Source: Lachnospiraceae bacterium (GTDB taxonomy: Bacteria; Bacillota; Clostridia; Lachnospirales; Lachnospiraceae). From it: a stretch of DNA of 64,000 nucleotides. Positions 34,672 through 43,581 of this stretch are shown piece after piece. The DNA is taken from positions 27,462-91,461 of the forward strand of contig CAJTCE010000012.1 in assembly GCA_910574745.1 (NCBI GenBank), in the 5' to 3' direction. Positions within the stretch are counted from its first letter, which is position 1; every line of letters begins with the position of its first letter. The notes beneath the pieces are model-generated. The model was not told the origin of the DNA. It saw only the letters and a list, made by a program, of their open reading frames with translations, and made no database searches. Both the position numbers and the translations under genes were made by a program.

Positions 34672-35100
34672 ATGAATTATTTTGAAGGAAAAATTGGAAA
34701 GCTTTATACAATAAGAATCAGTCCGGATGAAGACTTTTTAGGGGCTGTAGAGGAATTTGTAAAGGAAACGGGCATAAAGCACGGTGTAGTAGTGTCCGGT
34801 ATCGCAACATTTAAGAACTGTGTAATGCATATGGTAACGACGACTACATATCCGCCAATAGAATATTTTGATCGTAAAGATGATACGGCATTAGAGTTAT
34901 CAGCGGTATCCGGTGTGATCGCAGGCGGAGACATTCATTTGCATATGGTTGTTTCCGATAAAGAAAATGCTTATTCAGGACATGTTGAGCATGGCTGTCA
35001 GGTGCTTTATCTATGTGAACTTGTTATTGCTGAAATTCCGGACGGCAATTTTAAACGTGAGAAAGATGAACATGGAATTAATCAGCTGGTAGCGCTGTGA
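34672..35100 (+). CDS. PPC (DUF296) domain protein
   Basis: This 142-residue single-domain protein of the PPC/DUF296 fold has the pattern ISPDEDFLGAVEEFVKETGI, VVSGIATFKNC, LELSAVSGVIAGGDIHLHMV and GHVEHGCQVLYLCELV, whose His residues are typical of the bacterial form. GGAGG lies 5 bases before the start; an ATG at 34660 is part of that site. In plants the domain occurs in AT-hook proteins; bacterial single-domain versions trimerise and have no agreed function. Its place between the importer and RraA-like enzymes suggests a metabolic role. Confidence 0.85.
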   Translation: MNYFEGKIGKLYTIRISPDEDFLGAVEEFVKETGIKHGVVVSGIATFKNCVMHMVTTTTYPPIEYFDRKDDTALELSAVSGVIAGGDIHLHMVVSDKENAYSGHVEHGCQVLYLCELVIAEIPDGNFKREKDEHGINQLVAL

Positions 35101-35182
35101 TGCAGCGGTCGTAACAGGAAATGAGCAATATGGATGATTAAATGTAAACGGCTGAGTTGATTTACAAGAAGGAGAGAATGAA

Positions 35183-35881
35183 ATGAACGAAACAAGTAAG
35201 GAAAACAAAAAAATTTTAGAGGCTTTTGAAGGACTGCGCGTTGCCGACATCAGGGATGGAATGGATTGGTGCGGATATATGCATTACGGCACGGTTTCCA
35301 AAGAAATTCAGCCCATATTCAGAACTTGCAAAATAGGTATTGCACGGACATGGAAATATCTGCCGTATCAGGGACCAATGCCGTTTTTAACCGGAGAGGA
35401 CTATACTAAATGGGCAGCGGATTACTATAAGAACATTAACTTTTTGGGTTACTTTGACCGTATAGAAGAGGGAGACTTTATCTGTCTTGACCAATGTGGA
35501 ATGGATGTGGGTTTAATCGGCAGCTTTAGCGGTTTGGAGGCCATTAAGGAAGGCGCTGTAGGCTGGGTATCAAACGGCGCTGTCAGAGATTCGGATGAAA
35601 TGATTCTTGAAAAGGTGCCGTTTTGGGGGACGGGCTGTGCACAGCCTATGGTGCAGGGGCGTTTAATTTGGGAAGCGGAGCAGGTTCCTATTTCTATCGG
35701 TGGCGTTGTAATCTATCCGGGAGATGTAGTTGCAGCAGATGGCGACGGCGTTGTCGTTGTTCCCAGAAAGGCTGCATTTGATGTTGCCAAATATGCAAGA
35801 CAGGAACTTAACAATGATAAAGCCGGCAGGAAAAACTTATACGAAAGTATGGGAAGAGAACTGGACGATTCTGTAAAATAG
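35183..35881 (+). CDS. RraA-like / HMG aldolase-fold protein
   Basis: This 232-residue protein belongs to the RraA/dimethylmenaquinone-methyltransferase-like superfamily, which includes 4-hydroxy-4-methyl-2-oxoglutarate aldolases and oxaloacetate decarboxylases. The active-site region AVGWVSNGAVRDSDEM carries the conserved Arg-Asp, and PGDVVAADGDGVVVVP is the family signature. Compared with RraA it has extra residues around 45-85. In a catabolic operon, cleavage or decarboxylation of a 2-oxo acid or activity on a sugar acid is more likely than RNase E inhibition. The substrate is unknown. Confidence 0.88.
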   Translation: MNETSKENKKILEAFEGLRVADIRDGMDWCGYMHYGTVSKEIQPIFRTCKIGIARTWKYLPYQGPMPFLTGEDYTKWAADYYKNINFLGYFDRIEEGDFICLDQCGMDVGLIGSFSGLEAIKEGAVGWVSNGAVRDSDEMILEKVPFWGTGCAQPMVQGRLIWEAEQVPISIGGVVIYPGDVVAADGDGVVVVPRKAAFDVAKYARQELNNDKAGRKNLYESMGRELDDSVK

Positions 35882-35899
35882 GAATTGAAACTTAAAGAT

Positions 35900-35942
35900 G
35901 CGGGGGCGATTGTAACATTTTATGAATGTTCGGCGCTCCTGC
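35900..35942 (+). other. Intercistronic stem-loop in island operon
   Basis: GCGGGGGCG (35900-35908) pairs with CGCTCCTGC (35934-35942), allowing two G-U pairs, and AACATT/AATGTT pair inside. There is no T run, so RNA processing or partial attenuation between the RraA-like and SDR genes is more likely than full termination. Confidence 0.55.
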
Positions 35943-35973
35943 AAATACATGAAAGCATAAAATGAGGTTAAAA

Positions 35974-36696
35974 ATGAAAGAAAAGAGAGCTTATGTAACC
36001 GGAGCAGACAGAGGCCTTGGTCTGGAGCTTGTAAAAAAATTGTTGAAAAAAGACTATATGGTTTTTGCAGGTGCGTTTATGCCGGATGAAAAAGGACTTA
36101 GTGAGCTTGAGAATCAATATTCCAAACAGTTGAAAACTGTTAAAGTGGACGTCAGCAGTGATGAATCTGTTTTGAGTGCAGCCAAAGAAATAAGCAGGGA
36201 AACGGATTATCTGAATTTGCTAATAAATAATGCCGGGATAGCGAAAGACAGGTCTGAAACAATTTTGGACACAATGTATTACGATGACATGTTAAGGCTT
36301 TTTAATGTTAATTCCTTGGGAACGCTAAGGGTCACAAAATCAGTTATAAATCTTTTGCTGAAAGGAGAGCCGAAACTGCTGGTAAACATATCCAGCGCTG
36401 CAGCAAGCGTTGGCACGGTAACAAGAAAAAATCAATATGGCTATACTATGAGTAAGGCGGCGGTAAATATGCAGTCTAAGCTGATTTATAATACATTTCA
36501 CAATCAAGGGCTGGAGGTAAGGGCTGTTCATCCGGGATGGATGCATACAAGCATTTTTGGCAATGCCGATGTTATGAAGGATGCAACATTTGAACCGGAT
36601 GAGGCGGCAGGACTGATTTTGGAATCGGTGTTTCAGCCTTTAAAGGACGAGGGTCACATATTTATTGAAAATAACGGTAAACCAATGCCGTATTGA
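35974..36696 (+). CDS. Short-chain dehydrogenase/reductase (SDR)
   Basis: This 240-residue classical SDR has the cofactor loop TGADRGLGLEL (TGxxxGxG) near residues 10-20, NNAG, the catalytic Ser in NISSAAAS and YxxxK in YGYTMSKAA. It oxidises or reduces a hydroxyl/carbonyl of an intermediate using NAD(P). The start at 35974 has GAGG upstream; the earlier ATG at 35962 overlaps that site. Its stop lies near the start of the VOC gene. Confidence 0.92.
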   Translation: MKEKRAYVTGADRGLGLELVKKLLKKDYMVFAGAFMPDEKGLSELENQYSKQLKTVKVDVSSDESVLSAAKEISRETDYLNLLINNAGIAKDRSETILDTMYYDDMLRLFNVNSLGTLRVTKSVINLLLKGEPKLLVNISSAAASVGTVTRKNQYGYTMSKAAVNMQSKLIYNTFHNQGLEVRAVHPGWMHTSIFGNADVMKDATFEPDEAAGLILESVFQPLKDEGHIFIENNGKPMPY

Positions 36697-36710
36697 GTGG
36701 AGATTCTATT

Positions 36711-37109
36711 ATGATTACAGGATTAAAACATATAGCCGTATATACAAAAGATATTGAATTAACAAAAGAATTTTATATAAATAAACTTGGGTTCGAAAAT
36801 GTATGGGAAGGAATGGTTGAAGTAAAGTCCGGCACTACTCATGCCTGCACATTACAGCTGGGGTCATGCATATTAGAGATTGTATTACCTCCGGTATTGG
36901 ATAGTGTACATAGCGTTGCGGGTCCTGTGCAGCACTTTGCGCTGAAAGTCGACAATTTGGAGGAAACAATTTTGGAACTTAAAAATAAAGGCATTGAGAT
37001 AAAAGAAAATATAGAATTTATAACCTATGAGGGCGGAACGCTCCATGCATTTATTTATGGCCCCTCCAATGAACGTATCGAACTGGCAGAAGAGAAAAGA
37101 ATGGTATAG
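36711..37109 (+). CDS. VOC family (glyoxalase-fold) protein
   Basis: This 132-residue protein has the paired beta-alpha-beta-beta-beta modules of the vicinal oxygen chelate fold. HIAVYTKDIELTKEFYINKL opens module one and HFALKVDNLEETILELKNKG module two. Candidate metal ligands are the two His at those positions and Glu near each module end (LEIVLPP, ERIELAE). Members include isomerases, lyases, dioxygenases and resistance proteins. In this operon an isomerase or lyase step is the best guess. Confidence 0.88.
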   Translation: MITGLKHIAVYTKDIELTKEFYINKLGFENVWEGMVEVKSGTTHACTLQLGSCILEIVLPPVLDSVHSVAGPVQHFALKVDNLEETILELKNKGIEIKENIEFITYEGGTLHAFIYGPSNERIELAEEKRMV

Positions 37110-37125
37110 GGAGTGAGGTGAAAAA

Positions 37126-37473
37126 ATGGTAATAAATGCCCGACAGATGAAGACTGTCACTGTAGATAAGCTTAGGGACGGTGTGGGAAAAACAGAAATA
37201 ATAACGCTTATAGAGAAAGAAGATATGCAGGGAGCGTGCAGATTGTTTGCACACTTTACCCTGAAACCCGGATGCTCCATAGGAAGGCATGGACATGAAG
37301 GAGAAGAAGAACTATACTATATTATTAGCGGCAAAGGCATGGTAGATGATAATGGCGTAAAGAAAATTGTACAGGCAGGAGACGCAACCATAACACCTTC
37401 GGGATGTTTCCATGCTATTGAAAATTGCGGCGAGGATGAATTGGAATTTCTTGCCTGCGTGTTGACTTATTAG
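37126..37473 (+). CDS. Small single-domain cupin protein
   Basis: This 115-residue cupin has motif 1 as GRHGHEGEEELYYIISGKG (His-x-His, Glu for metal binding) and motif 2 as PSGCFHAIENCG. GAGGTG precedes the start at 6 bases. Single-domain cupins in sugar operons are often isomerases or epimerases. The specific reaction is unknown. Confidence 0.9.
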   Translation: MVINARQMKTVTVDKLRDGVGKTEIITLIEKEDMQGACRLFAHFTLKPGCSIGRHGHEGEEELYYIISGKGMVDDNGVKKIVQAGDATITPSGCFHAIENCGEDELEFLACVLTY

Positions 37474-37488
37474 TTTGGGAGGTAAAGA

Positions 37489-38436
37489 ATGGGAAATTAT
37501 TATAATCCGTATGAAGGTATAGCAGGCGTAAATGGAAGGTGGATGAAATGTAATTTCCATATCCATTCGGAAGTTGGTAAGTTACCAACAGAGACGATTT
37601 TTGAGTATTATAAAGATGCAGAATATGATATATTAATGCATTCTTCTCAAAAACAATTTGAGGATACCGGTAAAATAGGAGAAAAATTGGGAATTAAAAC
37701 CTATAATGGCCAAGAGTATATCAGATACGATGGCATTCTTTTGGTCGGGATTCATGAGATGATTGGCGGAGAACCGCAAGAGGCCATAGATAAATGCATT
37801 GAAGAGGGCGGTTTTGCGATTATAAATCATCCAAATCAGGCAGAAGTAAAGGTGGAAGGAGTGCCGTTGCCGCCGGTTTTTCCAAAAGATATTTTATATT
37901 CCTTAAGACGTGCAGTCGGGGTAGAAATATATAATGGCTGCCTTTCACGGCGTAATTTTTTTGGGGGCCAGCGTGTAGGCTGGGGAATAGGGACGGATTT
38001 TTGGGATGACCAGCTTTCTAAAGGCATTCTTTTTTGGGGATTTGCCAATGACGATTCTCATCAGCCTTTTGAAATCAATGTTGGGTGGACCCATATCTTT
38101 GCCGACAGCACTTCTTTAGAAGATGTTAAGAGGGCGGTAAAAAAGGGAAATCTATATGCTTCAAATGGATTATATCTTCATGATTATTCTTTTGACGGTA
38201 AGCTGATCCGGGTAACGGCAGATTTTCAATATGACCGCATTAAGAAAATCCATTACAAATTTATCGGACAAAATGGCGCAATATTAGCCGAGCAAGACGG
38301 CGAAAGCGGCAGCTATATTTTAAGAGGCGATGAAATGTATGTAAGGGTAGAAGCTATGGCGCCGGATGGAGATATGCTGTGGACGCAGCCGATAGTTAAT
38401 AAGAATCGTTTTAAAGATGAAAATGGGATATTTTAG
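37489..38436 (+). CDS. PHP-domain metal-dependent hydrolase-like protein
   Basis: This 315-residue protein has PHP-type metal-binding motifs: NFHIHSE near residue 22, IINHPN near 110, VEIYNG near 145 and FANDDSHQP near 187. They could coordinate two or three metals. The C-terminal ~100 residues form a beta-rich domain. Relatives hydrolyse phosphoesters or other esters. It is the last gene of the island operon, followed directly by a terminator and the right direct repeat. Confidence 0.82.
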   Translation: MGNYYNPYEGIAGVNGRWMKCNFHIHSEVGKLPTETIFEYYKDAEYDILMHSSQKQFEDTGKIGEKLGIKTYNGQEYIRYDGILLVGIHEMIGGEPQEAIDKCIEEGGFAIINHPNQAEVKVEGVPLPPVFPKDILYSLRRAVGVEIYNGCLSRRNFFGGQRVGWGIGTDFWDDQLSKGILFWGFANDDSHQPFEINVGWTHIFADSTSLEDVKRAVKKGNLYASNGLYLHDYSFDGKLIRVTADFQYDRIKKIHYKFIGQNGAILAEQDGESGSYILRGDEMYVRVEAMAPDGDMLWTQPIVNKNRFKDENGIF

Positions 38437-38460
38437 GGCTGCTTACTGCAGTCCTTTTTT
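38436..38460 (+). terminator. Terminator of island operon
   Basis: GGGCTGC (38436-38442) pairs with GCAGTCC (with one G-U) followed by six T. It starts at the last base of the stop codon. Confidence 0.75.
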
Positions 38461-38512
38461 AATGAAAGGCTGAAAACAATGTAATCATGTAATAGGGCAT
38501 ACTAAACCACAC

Positions 38513-38615
38513 CCCCAACGAAATCATTTTGTTTTCCGGATTTTTTACTCAAAAAAATTTTAAAAATCTCATGACTCTGTATTGACATGAAAGGGGTGGG
38601 AAGGACTTTGTAGGG
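38513..38615 (+). repeat. Long direct repeat, right copy flanking catabolic island
   Basis: This is the second copy of the repeat at 28292-28392, in the same orientation, about 103 bases, with differences mainly in an A/T-rich middle. Together they bracket the LacI-to-PHP cluster almost exactly. Confidence 0.85.
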
Positions 38616-38672
38616 GTAAGCTATAGGCACTAAAGAGACTAAAATACCCCTGTCATCCGGCGCCCTCTCATA

Positions 38673-38701
38673 TTGCAAACATCCGATGCCAATGATATAA
38701 T
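38673..38701 (+). promoter_or_regulatory. Promoter of solute-binding protein gene
   Basis: TTGCAA (38673-38678) and TATAAT (38696-38701) are separated by 17 bases, 38 bases before the start codon. Confidence 0.7.
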
Positions 38702-38739
38702 AATTGCAGAAAAAACGGGAACATAAAGGATGAAAATAT

Positions 38740-39972
38740 ATGAGAAAAAAGATATGGAGATTGCTTCTTGGTGTTCTATGTACCGCAGCATTTACGGGAT
38801 GTGGTCCGGCAGAGGAAACGGAGTTGGAGAGTACAGAAATCCAAAAGGTTGAGCTGGTTGTCTGGGGAGCTGAGGAAGATGAGGAACTGATGAACCAGAT
38901 CATCCAGAGTTTTCAGATACACTACCAGGGACAGGCAGATTTTCAGATTTCCTTTGAGGTACAGGGAGAATCCCAGTGCAAAGATGCATTGATCGGTGGA
39001 CTGGAGGATGGTGCAGATGTATTTACCTTTGCAGATGATCAGTTAAATACGCTGGCAGCAGCAGGGGCATTGACGCCTATTGAGAATGCAGATGAGATCA
39101 GGAATAGAAATCTTTCAAGTACGGTAGAGGCGGCTTTGGTAAACGATCAGCTGTATGCATATCCATTGACCGCAGATAACGGATATTTCTTATATTATAA
39201 TAAGCAATATATTACAGAAGAACAGGCCAAGACGCTGGATGGTATATTAGAAGCTGCAGCTGCAAACGGAAAACTGTTTACCATGGATTGGACTTCGGCA
39301 TGGTATGTATATTCTTTTTTTGGAAACACAGGGCTTCAAGTCGGGCTTAACGATGACGGAATTACCAACTACTGTACATGGAATCAGAAAGACGGGGACA
39401 TTCGGGGCGTTGATGTGGCGCAGGCAATGCTTCGGATTGCAGAACAGCCGGGGTTTGCCAGTTATACAGACGAAGAATTTCTTAATGGAGTAAAGAATGG
39501 CACGGTAATCGCAGGCGTCAGCGGCGTGTGGAATTCCGTTGCCATAAAGGAGGCCTGGGGAGCGAATGTGGGAGCCGTCAAGCTGCCGACCTATACCTGT
39601 GACGGCAGACAGGTACAGATGGCTTCTTTTTCCGGCTGTAAACTGATTGGTGTAAATGCTTATTCAAAGTATCCGGAATGGGCGTCCCGGCTTGCCGAAT
39701 GGATAACGAATGAAGAGAATCAGCAGCTGCGTTTTGAAATGCGCGGGCAGGGGCCGTCCAACATTGCGGTTGCAAATTCCGCAGAGGTCAGCCAGTCGCC
39801 GGCAATCGTTGCTCTTTTAGAGCAGTCTGAATTTTCCCAGCTTCAGCGGGTAGGCGGCAAGTTCTGGGATCCTGTCTCAAAATTTGCGGGAAATATGGCG
39901 GCAGGAAATCCTTCCGGCCAAAGTTTACAGGCACAGTTAGATGAGATGGCAGAAGGCGTTTCTGCAAGATAA
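38740..39972 (+). CDS. Extracellular solute-binding lipoprotein (maltose-binding-like), no transporter nearby
   Basis: This 410-residue lipoprotein has the signal MRKKIWRLLLGVLCTAAFTGC with the lipobox Cys near residue 21, then the two-lobe fold of family 1 solute-binding proteins (VELVVWGAEEDEELMNQII, YPLTADNGYFLYYNKQY, AGVSGVWNSVAIKEAWG). Such proteins deliver oligosaccharides to CUT1 ABC permeases, but none lies here. The next gene, 32 bases downstream, is a chemoreceptor. The pair may act in chemotaxis, or the protein may serve a transporter encoded elsewhere. Confidence 0.9.
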   Translation: MRKKIWRLLLGVLCTAAFTGCGPAEETELESTEIQKVELVVWGAEEDEELMNQIIQSFQIHYQGQADFQISFEVQGESQCKDALIGGLEDGADVFTFADDQLNTLAAAGALTPIENADEIRNRNLSSTVEAALVNDQLYAYPLTADNGYFLYYNKQYITEEQAKTLDGILEAAAANGKLFTMDWTSAWYVYSFFGNTGLQVGLNDDGITNYCTWNQKDGDIRGVDVAQAMLRIAEQPGFASYTDEEFLNGVKNGTVIAGVSGVWNSVAIKEAWGANVGAVKLPTYTCDGRQVQMASFSGCKLIGVNAYSKYPEWASRLAEWITNEENQQLRFEMRGQGPSNIAVANSAEVSQSPAIVALLEQSEFSQLQRVGGKFWDPVSKFAGNMAAGNPSGQSLQAQLDEMAEGVSAR

Positions 39973-40004
39973 ATAAATATGTAGAAAGGATTTGTTAATG
40001 TAAG

Positions 40005-41591
40005 ATGAAGAAAAAACTTACGATACAACAACGCCTGATACTTCCGATTATCCTTTTGGGAATTGTGGCATTGATTTCCAATGCCCTGTCGGTTATCGGT
40101 ATCAACAATGTAAATTTCAATGCTGCGGAAATTGTAGATAACGATATGGTAGGGTTGGAGATACTACAGAATATCCGCCATACAACTACCAACATTCATA
40201 AAATGGCACTGTCCCATATTGTGGCAACGGACTACAATACCATGATTGCCGTCGTGGAACAGATCAAGGAAGAAGAAGTAACACTAGAAACATATTTAGA
40301 AGAATATGAAAACTATGTTACAGAAGATGAAGAAGCGATTTATGCGCAGCTTTTGGAAGACTATGACTCCTTCAAGCATGCTTTGGTTTACCTCGTATGT
40401 GCCAGCGCGGACAGCAAGACCCAGGACGCCTATGCTTATGCCAATGGCGATGTTGCCGATTTTGGCTCTGCCATGGCAGGAGATATAGATGAATTGTATG
40501 GGGCTGTAAGAGCCAGAACAGCGAGTGCAAGACAGCGGCTTTTAACTGTTTATATTATTTCCCTGATTATTGCTGCTGCATCGATTGCAGCGTGTCTGAC
40601 ATTAGTATTTGCGGCCATCCGGATTATTAAAAAATATGTGATAAGACCAATTAAAGGTACGGTGGATACGCTTCAGGAAAGTTCCCGGAAGCTTGATGAG
40701 GTAACGGGCGAAGTGCTGAAACATACCCGCACGTCGGAAAAAAGCGCAGGGGGCCTTTCCTCTCTCGCAGATTCTCTGTCTATGGCAATTCAAAAGGTGG
40801 CAAATAATGCAACAATTATAAACAGCAATGCGGAAGATATCAAAGGGGATGTCCATGATATGGCGGTAGAATGCAGCGCTCTCACGGATTATTCCTCCGC
40901 CATGAAGATACGGGCAAATGAAATGGAGGCAGCGGCACAGACAAATACAGAAGCGATTCAGAAAAAGACAGCCGACATTCTGCAGGTACTGGAAGAGGCC
41001 ATTGAAAACAGTAAGAGTGTGGATCAGGTAAACAAATTGACAAAAGATATCTTGGAAATCTCATCAACGACTAATCTGATCGCCCTCAATGCTTCCGTAG
41101 AGGCCGGGCGAGCCGGCGAGGCCGGAAAAGGCTTTGCCGTAGTTGCAGCAGAGATTAAATCCTTAGCCAACTCATGCGGCGAAACTGCCGTGCATATTCA
41201 GGAGGTCAACCAGATCGTTACAAATGCAGTACATAATCTGTCAAAGCATTCCCAGGATATGGCAGACTATTTGAGCGAGACTATTTTGGAGGAATTCCGG
41301 GAATTTGTAAGTTCTGGCAGGAAGTACAAAGAGGATGCCGATTATGTAAAGGAAATGATCGATGCATTTAACAACAGAACCGACCGCCTTAGCAGCTCCA
41401 TGATCGAGATAGCTGATTCTATCGGAAGTATAACAAAAGCAATCGATGAGGGGGCCACAGGAATTACCGGAGTTGCGGACAGCACTAAGAGCCTGGTGGA
41501 AGATATGGCAGATATTACAGGCCGTATGGATACAAACCGGGAGATTGTAGAAGAACTGAAAAAACAGATGGAAGTATTCGCAGATTTTTAA
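40005..41591 (+). CDS. Methyl-accepting chemotaxis protein
   Basis: This 528-residue receptor has two membrane helices (about residues 13-33 and 183-205) enclosing a helical outer domain of about 150 residues, likely a four-helix bundle. There follow a HAMP-like linker and a long signalling coiled coil whose hairpin tip is [20 protein letters not shown]. The tip binds CheA/CheW. The upstream binding lipoprotein could present ligand to the outer domain; this is inferred from adjacency. A terminator follows. Confidence 0.93.
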   Translation: MKKKLTIQQRLILPIILLGIVALISNALSVIGINNVNFNAAEIVDNDMVGLEILQNIRHTTTNIHKMALSHIVATDYNTMIAVVEQIKEEEVTLETYLEEYENYVTEDEEAIYAQLLEDYDSFKHALVYLVCASADSKTQDAYAYANGDVADFGSAMAGDIDELYGAVRARTASARQRLLTVYIISLIIAAASIAACLTLVFAAIRIIKKYVIRPIKGTVDTLQESSRKLDEVTGEVLKHTRTSEKSAGGLSSLADSLSMAIQKVANNATIINSNAEDIKGDVHDMAVECSALTDYSSAMKIRANEMEAAAQTNTEAIQKKTADILQVLEEAIENSKSVDQVNKLTKDILEISSTTNLIALNASVEAGRAGEAGKGFAVVAAEIKSLANSCGETAVHIQEVNQIVTNAVHNLSKHSQDMADYLSETILEEFREFVSSGRKYKEDADYVKEMIDAFNNRTDRLSSSMIEIADSIGSITKAIDEGATGITGVADSTKSLVEDMADITGRMDTNREIVEELKKQMEVFADF

Positions 41592-41626
41592 AAAGAAAAA
41601 TAAAAAAGAATGTAATAAAGGAAAAC

Positions 41627-41662
41627 TAATCCCGGGTTTGACGGCTTGGGATTATTTTTTTT
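41627..41662 (+). terminator. Terminator after chemoreceptor gene
   Basis: TAATCCC and GGGATTA form a stem, followed by a run of eight T. Confidence 0.8.
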
Positions 41663-41805
41663 ATAAGAACAGATATGGAGGATGCCGCTAATTAGAATAA
41701 ACACTTTTCATGAAAGGATCAGTAAATGATGCAACTATGATGCATTGATATGCTATGCTGTATAAAATAGCAGACAAGTTGCAAAAGACAAAGCGGGGGA
41801 AGAAT

Positions 41806-43581
41806 ATGTTAAATAAAAGAATAGCGTCGGTGTTATTTGTGCTGTTATTTACTCTGGGAGTGGTACTGGCGGGGAATCTCTTTTACGCCGGGGAAGGGAA
41901 ACTGTCAAGGGAAGCAAATACGGAAGGATCGGATAAAAGAACCGGTGTGGAAGAAAACGATACAGCATCACTCAATATGAAAGATTTGTTTATAAAGCTG
42001 CCGGCAAAATATAGATGGAATCTAAACTTCTTTGTAAGGAAAGCCATGATGTCTGTCGGAGATGAGATAAAAGAGATTTGCGTCCGGTTAGAGACAGCCG
42101 GGGAGGAAAAAGAGGACGTAGAATTAAATACGCCCTGGGCGGAAGCATATTATGAGTTTTTAGAGAAAGAATTGAAGGATAATTCATCCAAAATGAAACC
42201 CACCGGCTTTCGACTGGCATATATAGATGATGACGATGTGCCGGAACTGTTGATTATGGAAGACGATTTTCATGGGGCAGGAGTAAGAGTGTGTACTTAC
42301 TATCATGATGAATTGGTGAAAATCGGGGAATTTGGTTCTATGGGAAATATGTTTTATGCAGAAAGACAGGGGGAAATCAACGGCGGTTTCACGAATTTTG
42401 GGGAATCATTTTGCGATTATTATGTATTAGATCGTGGTAAAGCGGAGATAATCGGTAGCTTTCATGCTTATCCCGATTTGAATTATGATGATGATTCGGT
42501 AACGCTTTATGAAATAGACGGGGAACCTGTTACGAAAAAGCAATACCATGAAAAGCTGGACGAATTTGAGCGCGATAACTATGAATCTATCGGCTATAAT
42601 GATGCGGTTTTTGTGGATGACATGGCACGGCTGAAGGCGGTTCTGGCACAGGAAATAGAGGCTTTGGAGTTAAAAAGCAGCCTGACGTCCCGGCAAGTCG
42701 AGGCAATAGAAGCCTATGAAGCTTTTTTGGAGGAATATGCAGAGGATTTTTTGAAAAAAGATAATCGTGTGTGGGAGGATTATGAAGAATATGAAGACGG
42801 TTATAGGGGAGCAAAATTTACGCTGATTTATTTGGATGATGATGAAATTCCCGAATTGGTAATATCAGAAGGGTGGTCCTTTGCACATTCCCCTTCCGTT
42901 TCTACTTATGCGGACAAAGAAGTGGTGTGTATCGGATCATTTGGACAATATGGCGAAATCGGCTATGTGGAAAAAGAAGGCATTCTGCTATCCGAATATT
43001 ATCGCCATTCACATGGTCATTATGCTGCACATCAAGTAGAAGGAACAGAAAAAGGCAAGCAGTTGGGGAATGAACTTCTGCGGATTGATGAGTACCGGCA
43101 TTGGGAGTCTGAGGAGAATCCGAGAGAGGGAGAGGAGTATTTTACTTATACGGTAGATGAAAAGGACGCCACTGAAGAAGAGTATATGGCAGAGTACCAT
43201 ATATATGAAGAGTATAAAGAGAAGGAAAAGAAAGTTTTATATAGCGACTGCTTCCTGATGCTGGACGCGAATGTCAGGGGGAATCTCAATCGGGCTATGG
43301 CAAATCTGGTTTTTGAAGAAAACCCGTTTTTTTATCTACGGAGAAATACTTTACTGTCCGCAGATATAAAATATGAGAAATTAGAAACATGGGACACCAT
43401 CAGTGGGGAATTGCAGGTAAAGTGGTTTCAGAGCGGAAGCGGAAATTCTGTATATAGAAAATATTTCTATAAAAGATTAAGTGCAAACAGGATATGGGAC
43501 GGATTTCTAAGGAAGCCGATAAAGGGAAATAAGTCAAATGATAAGGGAGATTCAAGATGGAAGTTGAAAAGGGAAAAGTGA
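41806..43581 (+). CDS. Secreted protein with duplicated acidic-motif domain, unknown function
   Basis: This 591-residue protein has a signal peptide or membrane anchor (RIASVLFVLLFTLGVVLA). Two similar domains follow, with LAYIDDDDVPELLIMED and LIYLDDDEIPELVISEG as their hallmark acidic loops, reminiscent of Ca2+-binding DxDxDxxxE loops. Each is preceded by a helix of the type AYYEFLEKEL or AYEAFLEEYA. The start at 41806 has GGGGG upstream; the earlier in-frame ATG at 41755 lacks one. The last 25 bases overlap the next gene. Paralogues are at 46089 and, more distantly, 27256. Function unknown; this type is frequent in Lachnospiraceae secretomes. Confidence 0.75.
   Translation: MLNKRIASVLFVLLFTLGVVLAGNLFYAGEGKLSREANTEGSDKRTGVEENDTASLNMKDLFIKLPAKYRWNLNFFVRKAMMSVGDEIKEICVRLETAGEEKEDVELNTPWAEAYYEFLEKELKDNSSKMKPTGFRLAYIDDDDVPELLIMEDDFHGAGVRVCTYYHDELVKIGEFGSMGNMFYAERQGEINGGFTNFGESFCDYYVLDRGKAEIIGSFHAYPDLNYDDDSVTLYEIDGEPVTKKQYHEKLDEFERDNYESIGYNDAVFVDDMARLKAVLAQEIEALELKSSLTSRQVEAIEAYEAFLEEYAEDFLKKDNRVWEDYEEYEDGYRGAKFTLIYLDDDEIPELVISEGWSFAHSPSVSTYADKEVVCIGSFGQYGEIGYVEKEGILLSEYYRHSHGHYAAHQVEGTEKGKQLGNELLRIDEYRHWESEENPREGEEYFTYTVDEKDATEEEYMAEYHIYEEYKEKEKKVLYSDCFLMLDANVRGNLNRAMANLVFEENPFFYLRRNTLLSADIKYEKLETWDTISGELQVKWFQSGSGNSVYRKYFYKRLSANRIWDGFLRKPIKGNKSNDKGDSRWKLKREK

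Noticed and set aside
35183..35881. Naming the protein RraA (RNase E regulator)
   Set aside because: Superfamily membership is clear, but the catabolic operon and extra residues argue for an enzyme, so only 'RraA-like' is used.
38502..38903. Minus-strand open frame of 133 codons across the right direct repeat
   Set aside because: It runs antisense into the lipoprotein gene and its promoter, has no ribosome site, and the same frame is broken in the left repeat copy.
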